DNA of 64,000 bases from assembly GCA_016703765.1 (NCBI GenBank), contig JADJBL010000007.1, forward strand, positions 62,001-126,000. Reading direction: 5' to 3'. A model generated the notes under the pieces. It was not told the DNA's origin. It did not search any database and was given only the letters and a program-made list of their open reading frames with translations. Shown here in pieces: positions 27,065 through 36,934 of this stretch (the first letter of the stretch is position 1; each line of letters opens with the position of its first letter). Origin of the DNA: Saprospirales bacterium (GTDB taxonomy: Bacteria > Bacteroidota > Bacteroidia > Chitinophagales > Saprospiraceae). A program made the position numbers and the translations under genes.

Positions 27065-30000
27065 TTAAATGGGCTTCTTCCCGGCCCCGAGCAGAAACGC
27101 ATGGAGCGGAGCGTTGTTATTGGCAACCAACAATAACCGGCCCCTGTTTCCGGCCAGGGCAATAAGGACCATGTCCTTGGCATTTCCACCCGCGAAAAGC
27201 CCGGTCAGATACCCCGGAACCGGTTCGAAAGCTCCCTGGCCATCGCCCCGGAGAAACAAGCCATTCCCCGCGTCGTATCTGGGGGTTTCCACCTCGGTGT
27301 CGAAGTTATTCCCTGCGATCAGGAGGTCCGGATGCCCATCCCCGTCGAAATCTTCGGCAATGATGGCATTGACCGGCGAGAGCTGTGCCATCATAGGGAG
27401 TTTATGCGCCTCGAATTTGCCATCCTCTCCCTGGAGCAAGACCATAGAAGCAAAGGTCGTGGCAGTGAGTTCGACTCCTTCTTTCAGGTTTTCCTTTCCG
27501 TACACCTCTTCCACGCTGGCGTTGGCGTAGTCGTTGTAAGTGGGGAACTTGTCCTTGATAAAAGGCATCTGCTCCGAAGAGCATTGCCGTCCCCTGGCCG
27601 GAACAAACTTGTCCTTGTAAGGCTTGCTCAACACCACATCGACGATCCCGTTCTCGTCAAAATCATTTCCAAACACCTTCAGAGGCTTTTCCTTGCTGAC
27701 ATAGTACTTCGTATTCAAACCCACATTGCCGAGAACCAGGTCCTGATCGCCATCCCCATCGAGATCAGCGCTTTGGGCGCTTTGCCACCAACCCAGGAGC
27801 TCCGAGGTCCCCAGTTCTGTCGAGGCATCCTTCAATTTCCCATTTTCATTCAACAGGAGCATAACGGGCATCCATTCGCCCACCACGACCAGGTCGGGGA
27901 GCTTGTCGCCATTGAGGTCAGTCCAGAGGGCGTCCTTGACCATGCCAGGATTTACCAGGGCTGGCGCTAAATCCTGGGTCACATCCGTGAATTTTTTATT
28001 GTCGTTCCGGAGCAGGTAACTACGTTCGGCAAAGGGATATTTTCCTGGCGAAGCGGCGCCGCCGATAAAGAGATCCTGGTCGCCGTCGCCGTCGAAATCG
28101 GCAGCGGTAACTACATTCCCGCTCGTTTTCATCTGGGGCAGGGCATTGACCTTTTGAAACCTTTCGCTTCCGAAATTGATATAAAGCCTGTCTTGAAGCC
28201 ACTCATCCCCGACCTCAAACTCTCCGCTGCCGCCGCTTACTACGTACAAGTCCATTGTGCCGTTGTTGTCGGCGTCGAAAAACAGGGCGCCCATGTCCTC
28301 CGAGGCCGCATCCAACTGGGCCCAGGGTTGGAAAGCCCCTTTCCGGAAGCTTCCGTCCGGATTTTGAATGTACAGGGTTCCGCCCTGTCCGGCGGCGGCG
28401 CCTACATAAAAGTCTTCCAACTGGTCCCCGTTTACATCGGCCACCGCAAGCTTGGGGCCAAGCGTGGATTGGCGGTGGGGGAGTAGTCCCTCCCGGTCGA
28501 AATCGTCGAAGGCGTTCTCCGTGTGTTTAAAGTCGATGCCCAGGGAGAAGGGATTTATGGATTGCAGGCTTGTTTTGGGCATTTCCCTGGCCTGGACGAG
28601 GCCATTCGCAGCTTCTTTCTGGTCGATGACCAGGGTTTGGTTTGCCTCGATATTTTCCAGCACTTGCGACTTTCCATTGGGCCATACAACTTCCAGGCGG
28701 TCGATTGCAGAGGTTTTACCCAGCCCGAAATGCAGGGTAGCGTCGACGGTCGACTGGTACCCGCGGCTGGTCTGCCATTCCTGGAATTGAAGTTGGTCTC
28801 CCAAACGGAGGGTAACCCGTGTACCTACCATAGGGGTAGTATGATTCTCCGGTTTTAACTGGACCCTCAGGTAGTTGCCTCGTTCCTGTTCCATGGCATT
28901 GTTTCTGTACAGCGAAACGGGCTGGTGGATGTTGTTGATCACGAGGTCGAGATCCCCGTCGTTATCCAGGTCGGCATAAGCGGCGCCGTTGGAGAAGGTA
29001 GCCTCGGTGAGCCCCCAGTCTTTTGTCGCGTTGCTGAAAGTGAGGTCCTGATTGTTCCGGTAAACGATATTGGGGAGCTTTACCTGCGGCATCATATCGT
29101 ACATTTCCTGCCGCATATTCAAAGGTATCGAACCTCCGTTGGCATCCCGTCTCCTGGTCATTTCGTTGCGAAAGTCGTTGTCCCTGGCATAGCGACGATA
29201 GCCGTTGCTAACGAAATAATCCTTCCAGCCGTCGTTGTCGAAATCGGCCAGCAGGGCTGCCCAGCTCCAGTCCGTGCGAAGCACCCCGGCCATACCGGCG
29301 ATGTTGCTGAAGGTCCCGTTCCCGTTGTTGAGCTGAAAGGAGTTGAACATGTAGGCGTATTGGTAGCCCAATTGGTTGATGAAATACCAAAAGCCGTCCA
29401 CGTTCATGGATTCCATGAGGGTTTTGTCCCGGATATGATCATCGGCGGCCATATCGACCACGGCGATATCCACAAAGCCGTCGTTGTTAAAATCGGCGAC
29501 ATCGCAGCCCATTCCGAAAAAGGAAACCTGTTTGGTGCGCTCTTTGATCCGGTCGGTAAAGGTGCCGTCTCCGTTATTGATATACATAAAATCGGGCACG
29601 GAATAGTCATTTGCTACATAAACATCCGGCCAGCCATCCTCATTGATATCGGTGATAGCGAGGCCGAGGCCGTAGCCATAACGCAGCATACCCGCCTGTT
29701 CGGTCACTTTGACGAATTTGCCATTGTCGTTCCGGTAGAGGTTGGAACTGGCTTCCTCCAGGTTTTTCTTGATTTTCAGGTCCTCAAAAATGGACTGAAA
29801 AACCACCCGGAAGTATTTTGGCATTGTTGATGACAAAACAATCGAGGTCCCCGTCCTTGTCGTAATCGAAAAAGGCGGCCTGGTTGGACCGGTTGGAGTC
29901 GCCCAGGCCGTATTCGGCGGCTTTCTCCGTAAAGCTGGGGGCCGTGGCGCCGGCTTCCATTCCATTGTTGATAAACAAGAGGTTGCGCCTCAGGTTTGGA

Positions 30001-30458
30001 TTCACTTCCGGCCCACCCTGGCAAATGTAGATGTCCTGCCAGCCGTCGCCGTTTATGTCTACCACTGCTACTCCGGTCGACCATTGTTTTCCCTGATTGA
30101 TGCCTGCGGCTGCGGTAACGTCTTCGAATTTCATATTTCCCTTGTTGAGAAACAGCTTGTTCTCCGATGTATTGGCTGTGAGCACCAGGTCGGGCAGCCC
30201 ATCGTTGTTGAAATCGCCAATGCCAACCCCTCCGCCGTTGAAATAGTATTCGTAGGACAAGACATTGTACTCGCCCATCACGTCTTCTTCGAGGTCGTTT
30301 ACGAATTCGAGTCCGGTTTCGGAGGCCGGAAGTGAGCTAAACAGTACGGGACCGGAGGGAGTTTCCTCTTCCGTGCTTGCATGGTCCTTTGGTTGGCAGG
30401 CCTCCAGGGTAAGCAGGAGAATCAGTCCAAGCATATAAGCAAATGTCGAAATTTTCAT
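27065..30458 (-). pseudogene. FG-GAP/ASPIC-UnbV (CRTAC1-like) lipoprotein, frameshifted
   Basis: Two overlapping frames join into one gene of 1,130 residues if one base is removed from the A5 run at plus-strand 29798-29802. The first part (ATG at 30458) has a lipobox (LLLTLEAC) and FG-GAP repeats such as IGDFNNDGLPDLVLTAN. It reads into a stop about 5 codons after INNAKILPGG. The second frame continues with FQSIFEDLKIKKNLEEAS, more FG-GAP repeats, an ASPIC/UnbV domain (VGTRVTLRLGD..FGLGKTSAIDRLEVVWPNG) and a second FG-GAP series. It is probably a surface beta-propeller protein. The break is a true mutation or a sequence error. Confidence 0.85.
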
Positions 30459-30498
30459 AATCAAAAAACTTATATTTCCTAATACAATGCTCAAGGGG

Positions 30499-30506
30499 CA
30501 AAGGTA
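30499..30506 (-). promoter_or_regulatory. Candidate -7 element for the FG-GAP lipoprotein
   Basis: The minus strand reads TACCTTTG, an exact TAnnTTTG, 40 bases before the ATG at 30458. No -33 TTTG was seen at normal spacing. Confidence 0.33.
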
Positions 30507-30557
30507 GGGATTTGGTTTCTTCCTTTTTTCCTATCTTTCTGATGAAAAATTCAGATT

Positions 30558-31238
30558 ATGCCTGAGCCCAAGGTAGAAGAAACTCCGATCCGGGTGGGAA
30601 TTGTCGACGACCAGCGTCTCTTTTTGGATGGCATTTCGGCCCTCCTGAACACCTGTAAAGAGGTGGCCGTCTGCTGTTTGGCTCAAAGCGGGGATGATGC
30701 TGTTGCCAAATTCAAGGAAGATTGCCCGGAAATCCTCCTGCTCGACCTGTCGATGCCAGACAGGGATGGGTTGGAGGTCTTGCAGCAACTCCAGGAGGAG
30801 TTTCCGGCCTTGCGGGTTATCATGCTAACGGTGCACGACGATTTTTCCTCCATCCAAGATTGCATGCAGCATGGGGCGATGGGATACGTCCTGAAAATCA
30901 ATGGAAAAGACGAACTTTTGCGCGCCATCGAAGAGGTGCACCAGGGGCGCAAATACCTCGACCCCAAGGTAATCGACATTCTGCTCACCCCGCCCCGGTC
31001 AGGTGCGCAAGCCAATTCTTCGAAAGGCGCTCAGGGGCAGGGCCCCGGAATTTTAACGCAACGGGAAAAGGAATTGCTCCAATTATTGGCCGAAGGCAAA
31101 ACCAGCGAGGTGATCGCCTCTGAACTCTTTATCAGTGTCAACACCGTGGACACCCACCGCAAGAATATCATCTCCAAACTAGGCGCTAAGAATATCACCG
31201 ATGCGGTCCGCATCGCCATCAGCAGGGGACTTCTTTAG
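30558..31238 (+). CDS. NarL/FixJ-family response regulator
   Basis: A 226-residue two-component regulator. The receiver domain (residues about 11-130) has the phospho-acceptor in ILLLDLSMPD and the switch Thr in IMLTVHDD. The C-terminal LuxR-type helix-turn-helix is LTQREKELLQLLAEGKTSEVIA..LFISVNTVDTHRKNI. Its stop overlaps by four bases the end of the convergent histidine kinase gene, which is the obvious partner. Confidence 0.93.
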   Translation: MPEPKVEETPIRVGIVDDQRLFLDGISALLNTCKEVAVCCLAQSGDDAVAKFKEDCPEILLLDLSMPDRDGLEVLQQLQEEFPALRVIMLTVHDDFSSIQDCMQHGAMGYVLKINGKDELLRAIEEVHQGRKYLDPKVIDILLTPPRSGAQANSSKGAQGQGPGILTQREKELLQLLAEGKTSEVIASELFISVNTVDTHRKNIISKLGAKNITDAVRIAISRGLL

Positions 31239-33184
31239 TCCGTCTCCGAAGAATACAGCGTGTTGGAGGGAAATGTGATAATATGTACAGCGCCCTTCCC
31301 GGGCCTGGAATCGATGGATAAGGTTCCTCCCAACACAGCTACCCGGCTTTTTATGTTAGACAAACCGATGCCGTCCCCTCCCGGTTTTTCCGGATTATAA
31401 CCCTTCCCATTATCCTCCATGGTCAGGACGATCTGGTCGTCGTGTTCCATGATCTGGATGCTCAGCGAACTGGCCTCCGAGTGTTTCAGGGCATTATTGA
31501 GCAATTCCAGGATAATCCGGTAGAGATGGACCTCGGCTTGTTTGGACAGCCGCAAGAGGGGAAGGTTGTGGTAATAATGGATCTTCATTTCCGGGCGAAG
31601 GGTCCGGGCGCGTTGTACGATCTCATCCAGGGCGCCGCCCAGACCGATCTTGAATAGCGATTTCGGAGGCAGGTTGTGTGAAATACGCCTCAATTCCTCG
31701 TAAGCGGTTTCCAGGTCTTCCATGATCTCCCTCCAGGCCTTCTGGTCGGCTCCCTGGCTTTTCACCTCCATGAGGTTGGCCTTCATCTTGATAGCCGCCA
31801 GGTTGACGCTCAGGCCGTCGTGGAGATCCTGGGCCAGTCGCCTGCGCTCGGATTCGATCCCCATTAGCAGGTCGTTCATGCTCTTTTCTCTCAATTCCGC
31901 CAGGCGTATGGCCTGCCTGCTGTTTTGCCGCTCCAGGTATTTGAACCGGCTAAAGGCGATGTACAACATGACCGGAATTTCGAGAATCATGCCCGCCATG
32001 AGGGTGGTTTGGGTGGAAAACGTCACCGGCCAGCCGATTTCGTAAAACCAGGCGGAGGCGGAAAATTTGGGCAACAAGCGCAGGTATTGCAATATGGTGA
32101 GGAAAATGCCCGCCCCGTGGAGGGAAAATCCGAGTAAGAACCAGCCCGATTGATTGCGCAAACGCATGGTTCGGATAAACAGGGTCACGAATGAAATGCT
32201 GCAAACCAGGTAGATTAGGTACTGAGCAACGCTCAGGCCGTGAACCAAGGGCAGGGGTAGGGCTGTATGGAATAAGCTTACAATCAAAAGTGCGGATATG
32301 GCCCCCATGGAGATCAGGAACAGGCGGTCCAGGCCCGGGAAGCGCTTTTGGGTCCGGAAGAATTTGCGAATGAATTGGGTTCCGAACAGGGTATATAAAT
32401 TGACGAGCAAAAAAGGCGCTACTTTTTGGATATAGGGCGCTGCTCCCCATACGTACCGGTACCCAAGCCCCAGATCGGCAAATACAAACAGGGCACCGAA
32501 CAGTACATAGGCGGTGTAATACCAAAGCTCCCGGATTCCAAAGCCCAGGCTCGTGATGGCCAGCATAGACAAAAAGAGAAGGTGCAACAGGAAGAAACTC
32601 CCGAGGGAGAAGGATTCTCTGACGGCTTGTTTGGTTACCCTGGCGTCCCGATCCCAGAGGTACAGGTTGAAATTCATGGGCTGGTAAGAAGCGCCTAAAA
32701 AGACCAACAGGGAAATGGAATCGCCGGCGGGAAGATCTATGGGGAAGAGAAAATTTTGATGAGGATGCGGCCTTTTGGAGAAGGGGAGATCGATCCCGGT
32801 GGTGTCTGCCTGCAACAAGTGGGCGCCCCAAAACTGATAGGCGATTACCTTTTGAAGAGTGGGATTGGCTACTTCCAGGAACAAATGACGGCGCTGTGGA
32901 TCGCTGTTGACGAGATTTATTTTTATCCAGTAATCGCTTTCGGAAAGACCAAACAGGAAATTGGGCGACAGGGCGGGGCGGAAAGCAGAATCGGGGAGGA
33001 TTTGGACCTCTTGAAGGCTCAAAGAGTCTCCTTTGGCAGCCTGGAAAACCCCAACCTCCGACATGAGTAATTTCGAGCTGAACCCGGTGTCTATTTGCAC
33101 GGCCGGCCACCCCGGCGGTACTTCCAGCGCATGAAGCCGCGTAAAACATAACAAGCCCAATCCGATCCAAAAAAGCCTTTTCAT
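31235..33184 (-). CDS. 7TMR-DISM sensor histidine kinase (HisKA_3)
   Basis: A 649-residue sensor. A signal peptide leads to a periplasmic 7TMR-DISM extracellular domain (about 25-180, with NFLFGLSESDYWIKINL), then seven membrane helices (190-400). A short coiled linker follows, then HisKA_3 with the phospho-His in RRRLAQDLHDGLS, and an HATPase_c domain (ELLNNALKHSEAS, DNGKGYNPEKPGGDGIGLSNI). This NarX-like layout pairs with the adjacent NarL-type regulator. The signal sensed is unknown. Confidence 0.93.
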   Translation of the reverse strand: MKRLFWIGLGLLCFTRLHALEVPPGWPAVQIDTGFSSKLLMSEVGVFQAAKGDSLSLQEVQILPDSAFRPALSPNFLFGLSESDYWIKINLVNSDPQRRHLFLEVANPTLQKVIAYQFWGAHLLQADTTGIDLPFSKRPHPHQNFLFPIDLPAGDSISLLVFLGASYQPMNFNLYLWDRDARVTKQAVRESFSLGSFFLLHLLFLSMLAITSLGFGIRELWYYTAYVLFGALFVFADLGLGYRYVWGAAPYIQKVAPFLLVNLYTLFGTQFIRKFFRTQKRFPGLDRLFLISMGAISALLIVSLFHTALPLPLVHGLSVAQYLIYLVCSISFVTLFIRTMRLRNQSGWFLLGFSLHGAGIFLTILQYLRLLPKFSASAWFYEIGWPVTFSTQTTLMAGMILEIPVMLYIAFSRFKYLERQNSRQAIRLAELREKSMNDLLMGIESERRRLAQDLHDGLSVNLAAIKMKANLMEVKSQGADQKAWREIMEDLETAYEELRRISHNLPPKSLFKIGLGGALDEIVQRARTLRPEMKIHYYHNLPLLRLSKQAEVHLYRIILELLNNALKHSEASSLSIQIMEHDDQIVLTMEDNGKGYNPEKPGGDGIGLSNIKSRVAVLGGTLSIDSRPGKGAVHIITFPSNTLYSSETD

Positions 33185-33338
33185 GGGGAAAATTTACGCA
33201 TAAACGAGTCTGAATGATCGCTTTGCGGCCTTGACACCCTCATTTTTTGGCAAAATACCGGAATGGAGTGAGGCCTTATCACCAAATTTAGGTATGCCCC
33301 TAAACCCGGGTATTTTAGGCCTCTAACCGGATTCGGTG

Positions 33339-33369
33339 TTTTCCGAGCCACCCCGTACCGGTAGGTTTG
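33339..33369 (+). promoter_or_regulatory. Candidate promoter for the barrel-esterase pair
   Basis: TTTT at 33339-33342 (one mismatch from the -33 TTTG) and TAGGTTTG at 33362-33369 (exact -7) are 19 bases apart, the expected spacing. The ATG at 33397 lies 27 bases beyond. Confidence 0.5.
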
Positions 33370-33396
33370 TATCGCACTTAAAAAAAAACCTTCTTT

Positions 33397-34011
33397 ATGA
33401 ACAAGCACATGCACTTTCGCACCCTCTATTTTACACTTTATCTTCTCCTGACCGGCGCCGCTTCACTGGCGGGCCAAAACACCCCCCACAAGAGCAATAT
33501 TTACCTGAGCGCCCTCGGCGGGGTTGGCACCCACACCACCGGCACGATTTCGCTCGATCTCATCACTCCGAATAATGTATTCTTTTCCCTTGGATACCGG
33601 ACTCATGCCAGAAATTCTCCAAATGTTCCCTCTGATTATATTGGGAGCGCTTTGCTCTTTGATTCGGATGGTATTCCCGATCAACAAACCCAACTCCTGA
33701 CCCTGACCGGGGGAAAAGTCATTCCAACCGGAAGCCCCAGGATCCGATTTATTCTCGCCGGCGGCCTTGGCTTCGGCAATATTACCAGGCCAGTCAATTT
33801 TGTAAAGGAAAACGGCTTGTTCAATAATTACGACTACGACAAGGAAACATCTCCCAGCTTTGGCCTCGTGCTCAACCCCCGCGTCGAATTTCCACTGACG
33901 AGATACGCAGGCTTGTCCGTTGGCGCCCAATCAGTCCTCAGCTCAAAAGACTTCTCCGTTGGGCCTGAAATACTCTTTCACTTCGGTTTCCTCCGGGAAC
34001 GCACCCGTTGA
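33397..34011 (+). CDS. Outer-membrane beta-barrel-like protein
   Basis: A 204-residue secreted protein with signal peptide ending ASLAGQ. The mature part alternates hydrophobic and polar residues in strands (NIYLSALGGVGTHTTGTISLDL, IRFILAGGLGFGNI) and ends VGPEILFHFGF, a typical barrel end apart from the short tail RERTR. It is 33 bases upstream of the T9SS esterase gene and probably cotranscribed. I do not recognise a specific family. Confidence 0.78.
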   Translation: MNKHMHFRTLYFTLYLLLTGAASLAGQNTPHKSNIYLSALGGVGTHTTGTISLDLITPNNVFFSLGYRTHARNSPNVPSDYIGSALLFDSDGIPDQQTQLLTLTGGKVIPTGSPRIRFILAGGLGFGNITRPVNFVKENGLFNNYDYDKETSPSFGLVLNPRVEFPLTRYAGLSVGAQSVLSSKDFSVGPEILFHFGFLRERTR

Positions 34012-34044
34012 TTATTCTACCCTAAGTTTCTAAAATACCACACC

Positions 34045-36885
34045 ATGAAAAATTTACTTTTTCTCATCGCGGTGCTCTGCATCGCGGCAGGAACCTCTTT
34101 GCCGGCCCAAAACGTGCAACCTTTTCAGGAAATCATTCTGAAATTCCTGGACGATACGCCTACCGGGGTGATACCTAAACAGATTATCCCTTCGGCAGAC
34201 GGCTCCTTCCTTGTCGCCGGTTATGGCCAACCCCTTGGGTTTATTGCCAAGCTGAACTCCTGCGGAAGTCCCCTGTGGAGCAAGCCCATTCTGTATGGAG
34301 CGGAAACCGAGTTGAACGGTATTGTGGAATTGCCCTCGGGCGAACTGGTAGTCGCCGGAAGATGCAAGAACTGCGGCATGAAAGGCGACACGACCTGGAA
34401 GGCGCTGGTCGTAAAAACCGATGCGATGGCGCAAGCCATTGTCTATAATACATTTGGCAACCCAAGTTTCGATGCAAACGCCAACGCGGTGATCCTAACC
34501 ACTCAGGGAAAACCCGCTATCGCCGGAAATGTCGGCGTGGGCGATTTCCTGTCCCCGACCGATGGCTTTCTGGCTGTTTTGGACAATCAACTGGACGCTT
34601 CTCTTTGGAAGGAATACAACGAACACTATTACGACAACCCCCAGGCCCTAACTCAGCTTTCCGATGGCGGGTTTGCACTTGCAGGATGGTCGAATGAAAA
34701 CTTGACCGATCCTTCCGAAGGGCTGTTGATCCGCACCAACGCACAGGGGCAATTGCTCTGGAAATCCAGTTCGGACCTCTCTTACAGCCTGTTCAAAAGT
34801 GTTCGGCAATCGGAAGATGGGAAGATCGTTGCCCTGGGGTCCTATTTTGTCAACCCACAGCAGAAAAGAGACGCCTACCTCGCTGTACATAACTCCACTA
34901 CTGGAGCATTAATTTCCGACGAAACATACGGAAGCCTCCTGTATGACGACGCCGGACTATGGCTTGAGCCCATTCAGGACGGCTTCCTGGCATCCGGAAC
35001 CTGGGGAGAACCAAGTCAACCCAACTGGAACAGCCGGAGTTGGGTATTCCGTCTTAACGAAAATTACGCCATGGAAGAAAACTACTTCCGCGACGAGTAT
35101 CTCTTTGCCCAAAACATGGTAAATGCCGTACCCCTGACTACCGATGGTCTGGATTTTGCCTTCCTGTCCAAAGTGCATTTCTTCGAAGACAAGCGCGTCC
35201 TCTTCGTGAAAAGATCCAAGCAAGGCCATGAAGTACAGCTTACCAACGCCCCCATGCACTATCAACTGGCCCCCAGGAACCTGTCGACCAACAAGGGCAC
35301 GGTTGAATACGAGGGAAGCTTGAATGGAAACGCCTATGACGAGTTACGCCTCCAGGTTTTCCGCAACGACACCCTCGTGCAGACCCAATTCGACATGACG
35401 CCGCAGGGCAATTTTTACTTCCAATCAGAAATTACCGCCGAATTGGCCAATTACGAGTTTCGCCTTTCCGGCTTGAAAAACGGGGTAGCCTATATGGAAG
35501 CAGGCGCTTGCGACGTAGTAGCCGGCGACGCCTACCTGATCCAGGGCCAATCCAACGCAGTAGCCGGCATCCCATTTTATATCGGCGATCCGATCGATCA
35601 TGCCTACAATTACCACCGAAACCCCTTCGTGCGCAATTTCGGCCTCAAATCTGACCCGGGCAGCCTGTACACCTGGCATAAGGAAGCGGACGAGAATGGA
35701 GATTATGCAGATAATATCAGCGGACAGTGGGGATTGATCCTCGGCAAAAAAATCGTGGAGGAGCAGGGGATACCCGTAGCCATCCTCAACGGCGCCATCA
35801 GCGGGATCAGTATCGACAGCATGATGCCGGACCCGCAGAACCACGAAAATCAGGCGAAGAGCTATGGACGTTTTTTAAAGCGGGTCAAGCGTTCGGGCCT
35901 GATAGACGACCTGCGCGGTATTATTATGTTCCAGGGAGAAACCAACGCTGCCGGAGGGTTTTGGGACTCCGCCGACGAGTATTTTCAAAAATTTGTAGCA
36001 TTGGACGACGCCTGGTTTGAGGATTTTCCCAGCCTGGAAAAGAAATATCTGTTCCAAATCCGGCCGGGGGCCTTTTTCGCAGGCGCCACCTTGCTCACCT
36101 GCCTGCAGATCGAGGAGGCGCAGCACCGGATACCCGAGCTCTTGCCCGACTGGCAGATCATGTCGAGCACAGGCATGAACCACGATGGTACCCATTATCA
36201 CTACGAAAACGGCTACGAACGCGCCGGAAACGACATCTACCGCCTGGTGGCACAGAATCTCTACGGCGAGACTTTCGCCGGGAACATCCACCCGCCCAGG
36301 GTCGACAGCGCATGGTTTTCCGATTGCACAAACACGCAGATTACCCTTCAAATGCGCCATACCGATGACGAATATTTCTGGACCCCGGGATATGAACAGG
36401 ATTTTCTGCTGGAAGGATCAGCCAATTCGTCTGTGATTGCAGGGTTTATCCAGGGAGACCAGGTGGTCCTCCAATTGACGGAGGCGCCGGGCCCCAACTT
36501 CACCGGACTGAGCAATACATCCCACCTTTTGGAGGGTGAAGCGGCGGTGAAAAACGCCAATGGCATCGGGATGCTCGCTTTTTACAATTTTCCGGTAACC
36601 GCCTGCCTGTCTTCGGGAACCAACAGCCAGGAGGTCCAAATGACGACTAACGCAGCGAAAGTATTTCCCAATCCCTGCACCGAACATTTCGAGGTGATCC
36701 TGCCCGAAAAGGCCTCCGGAGCGCTTGATTGGAACGTATACGATGGGAAAGGGCAGCTGTTTAAGCGCATAAGTGCGAGCGGACGGGAATTCCGGGTAGA
36801 AGTCTCCGGCTGGCCGGCCGGCATTTACCAACTCAAAACAATCGAGGGCGACCAAGCCTTGTCGATCCGGATCGTCAAGCTATAA
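34045..36885 (+). CDS. Secreted sialate O-acetylesterase-like protein with T9SS sorting domain
   Basis: A 946-residue exported protein. Signal peptide (to about residue 22), then a propeller-like region with repeated GG/F..AG strands (30-400). Next comes an SGNH/SASA esterase domain (about 490-740) with IQGQSN, MFQGETNA and the MNHDGTHYHYE Asp-His block. A short Ig-like part precedes a type A T9SS C-terminal domain (KVFPNPCTEHFEV to SIRIVKL). It should be exported by the type IX system and deacetylate sugars or xylan; the substrate is not readable. Confidence 0.87.
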   Translation: MKNLLFLIAVLCIAAGTSLPAQNVQPFQEIILKFLDDTPTGVIPKQIIPSADGSFLVAGYGQPLGFIAKLNSCGSPLWSKPILYGAETELNGIVELPSGELVVAGRCKNCGMKGDTTWKALVVKTDAMAQAIVYNTFGNPSFDANANAVILTTQGKPAIAGNVGVGDFLSPTDGFLAVLDNQLDASLWKEYNEHYYDNPQALTQLSDGGFALAGWSNENLTDPSEGLLIRTNAQGQLLWKSSSDLSYSLFKSVRQSEDGKIVALGSYFVNPQQKRDAYLAVHNSTTGALISDETYGSLLYDDAGLWLEPIQDGFLASGTWGEPSQPNWNSRSWVFRLNENYAMEENYFRDEYLFAQNMVNAVPLTTDGLDFAFLSKVHFFEDKRVLFVKRSKQGHEVQLTNAPMHYQLAPRNLSTNKGTVEYEGSLNGNAYDELRLQVFRNDTLVQTQFDMTPQGNFYFQSEITAELANYEFRLSGLKNGVAYMEAGACDVVAGDAYLIQGQSNAVAGIPFYIGDPIDHAYNYHRNPFVRNFGLKSDPGSLYTWHKEADENGDYADNISGQWGLILGKKIVEEQGIPVAILNGAISGISIDSMMPDPQNHENQAKSYGRFLKRVKRSGLIDDLRGIIMFQGETNAAGGFWDSADEYFQKFVALDDAWFEDFPSLEKKYLFQIRPGAFFAGATLLTCLQIEEAQHRIPELLPDWQIMSSTGMNHDGTHYHYENGYERAGNDIYRLVAQNLYGETFAGNIHPPRVDSAWFSDCTNTQITLQMRHTDDEYFWTPGYEQDFLLEGSANSSVIAGFIQGDQVVLQLTEAPGPNFTGLSNTSHLLEGEAAVKNANGIGMLAFYNFPVTACLSSGTNSQEVQMTTNAAKVFPNPCTEHFEVILPEKASGALDWNVYDGKGQLFKRISASGREFRVEVSGWPAGIYQLKTIEGDQALSIRIVKL

Positions 36886-36891
36886 CAAGCG

Positions 36892-36934
36892 GAAGAAAAG
36901 GATCTGCGACCTAAGGTTGCAGATCCTTTTCTTC
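36892..36934. terminator. Long bidirectional hairpin terminator overlapping a gene end
   Basis: A perfect 16-base-pair stem: GAAGAAAAGGATCTGC at 36892-36907 pairs with 36919-36934 across an 11-base loop. It follows the esterase stop by six bases. Its right part is also the last codons of the convergent gene that ends at 36911. Confidence 0.8.

Noticed and set aside
28925..29830. A 301-codon plus-strand frame within the FG-GAP gene
   Set aside because: Valine- and isoleucine-rich complement of repeated Asp/Asn codons; it is a shadow of FG-GAP repeats.
31950..33170. A 406-codon alternative frame on the histidine kinase strand
   Set aside because: Pro- and Arg-rich shadow of the kinase membrane region.
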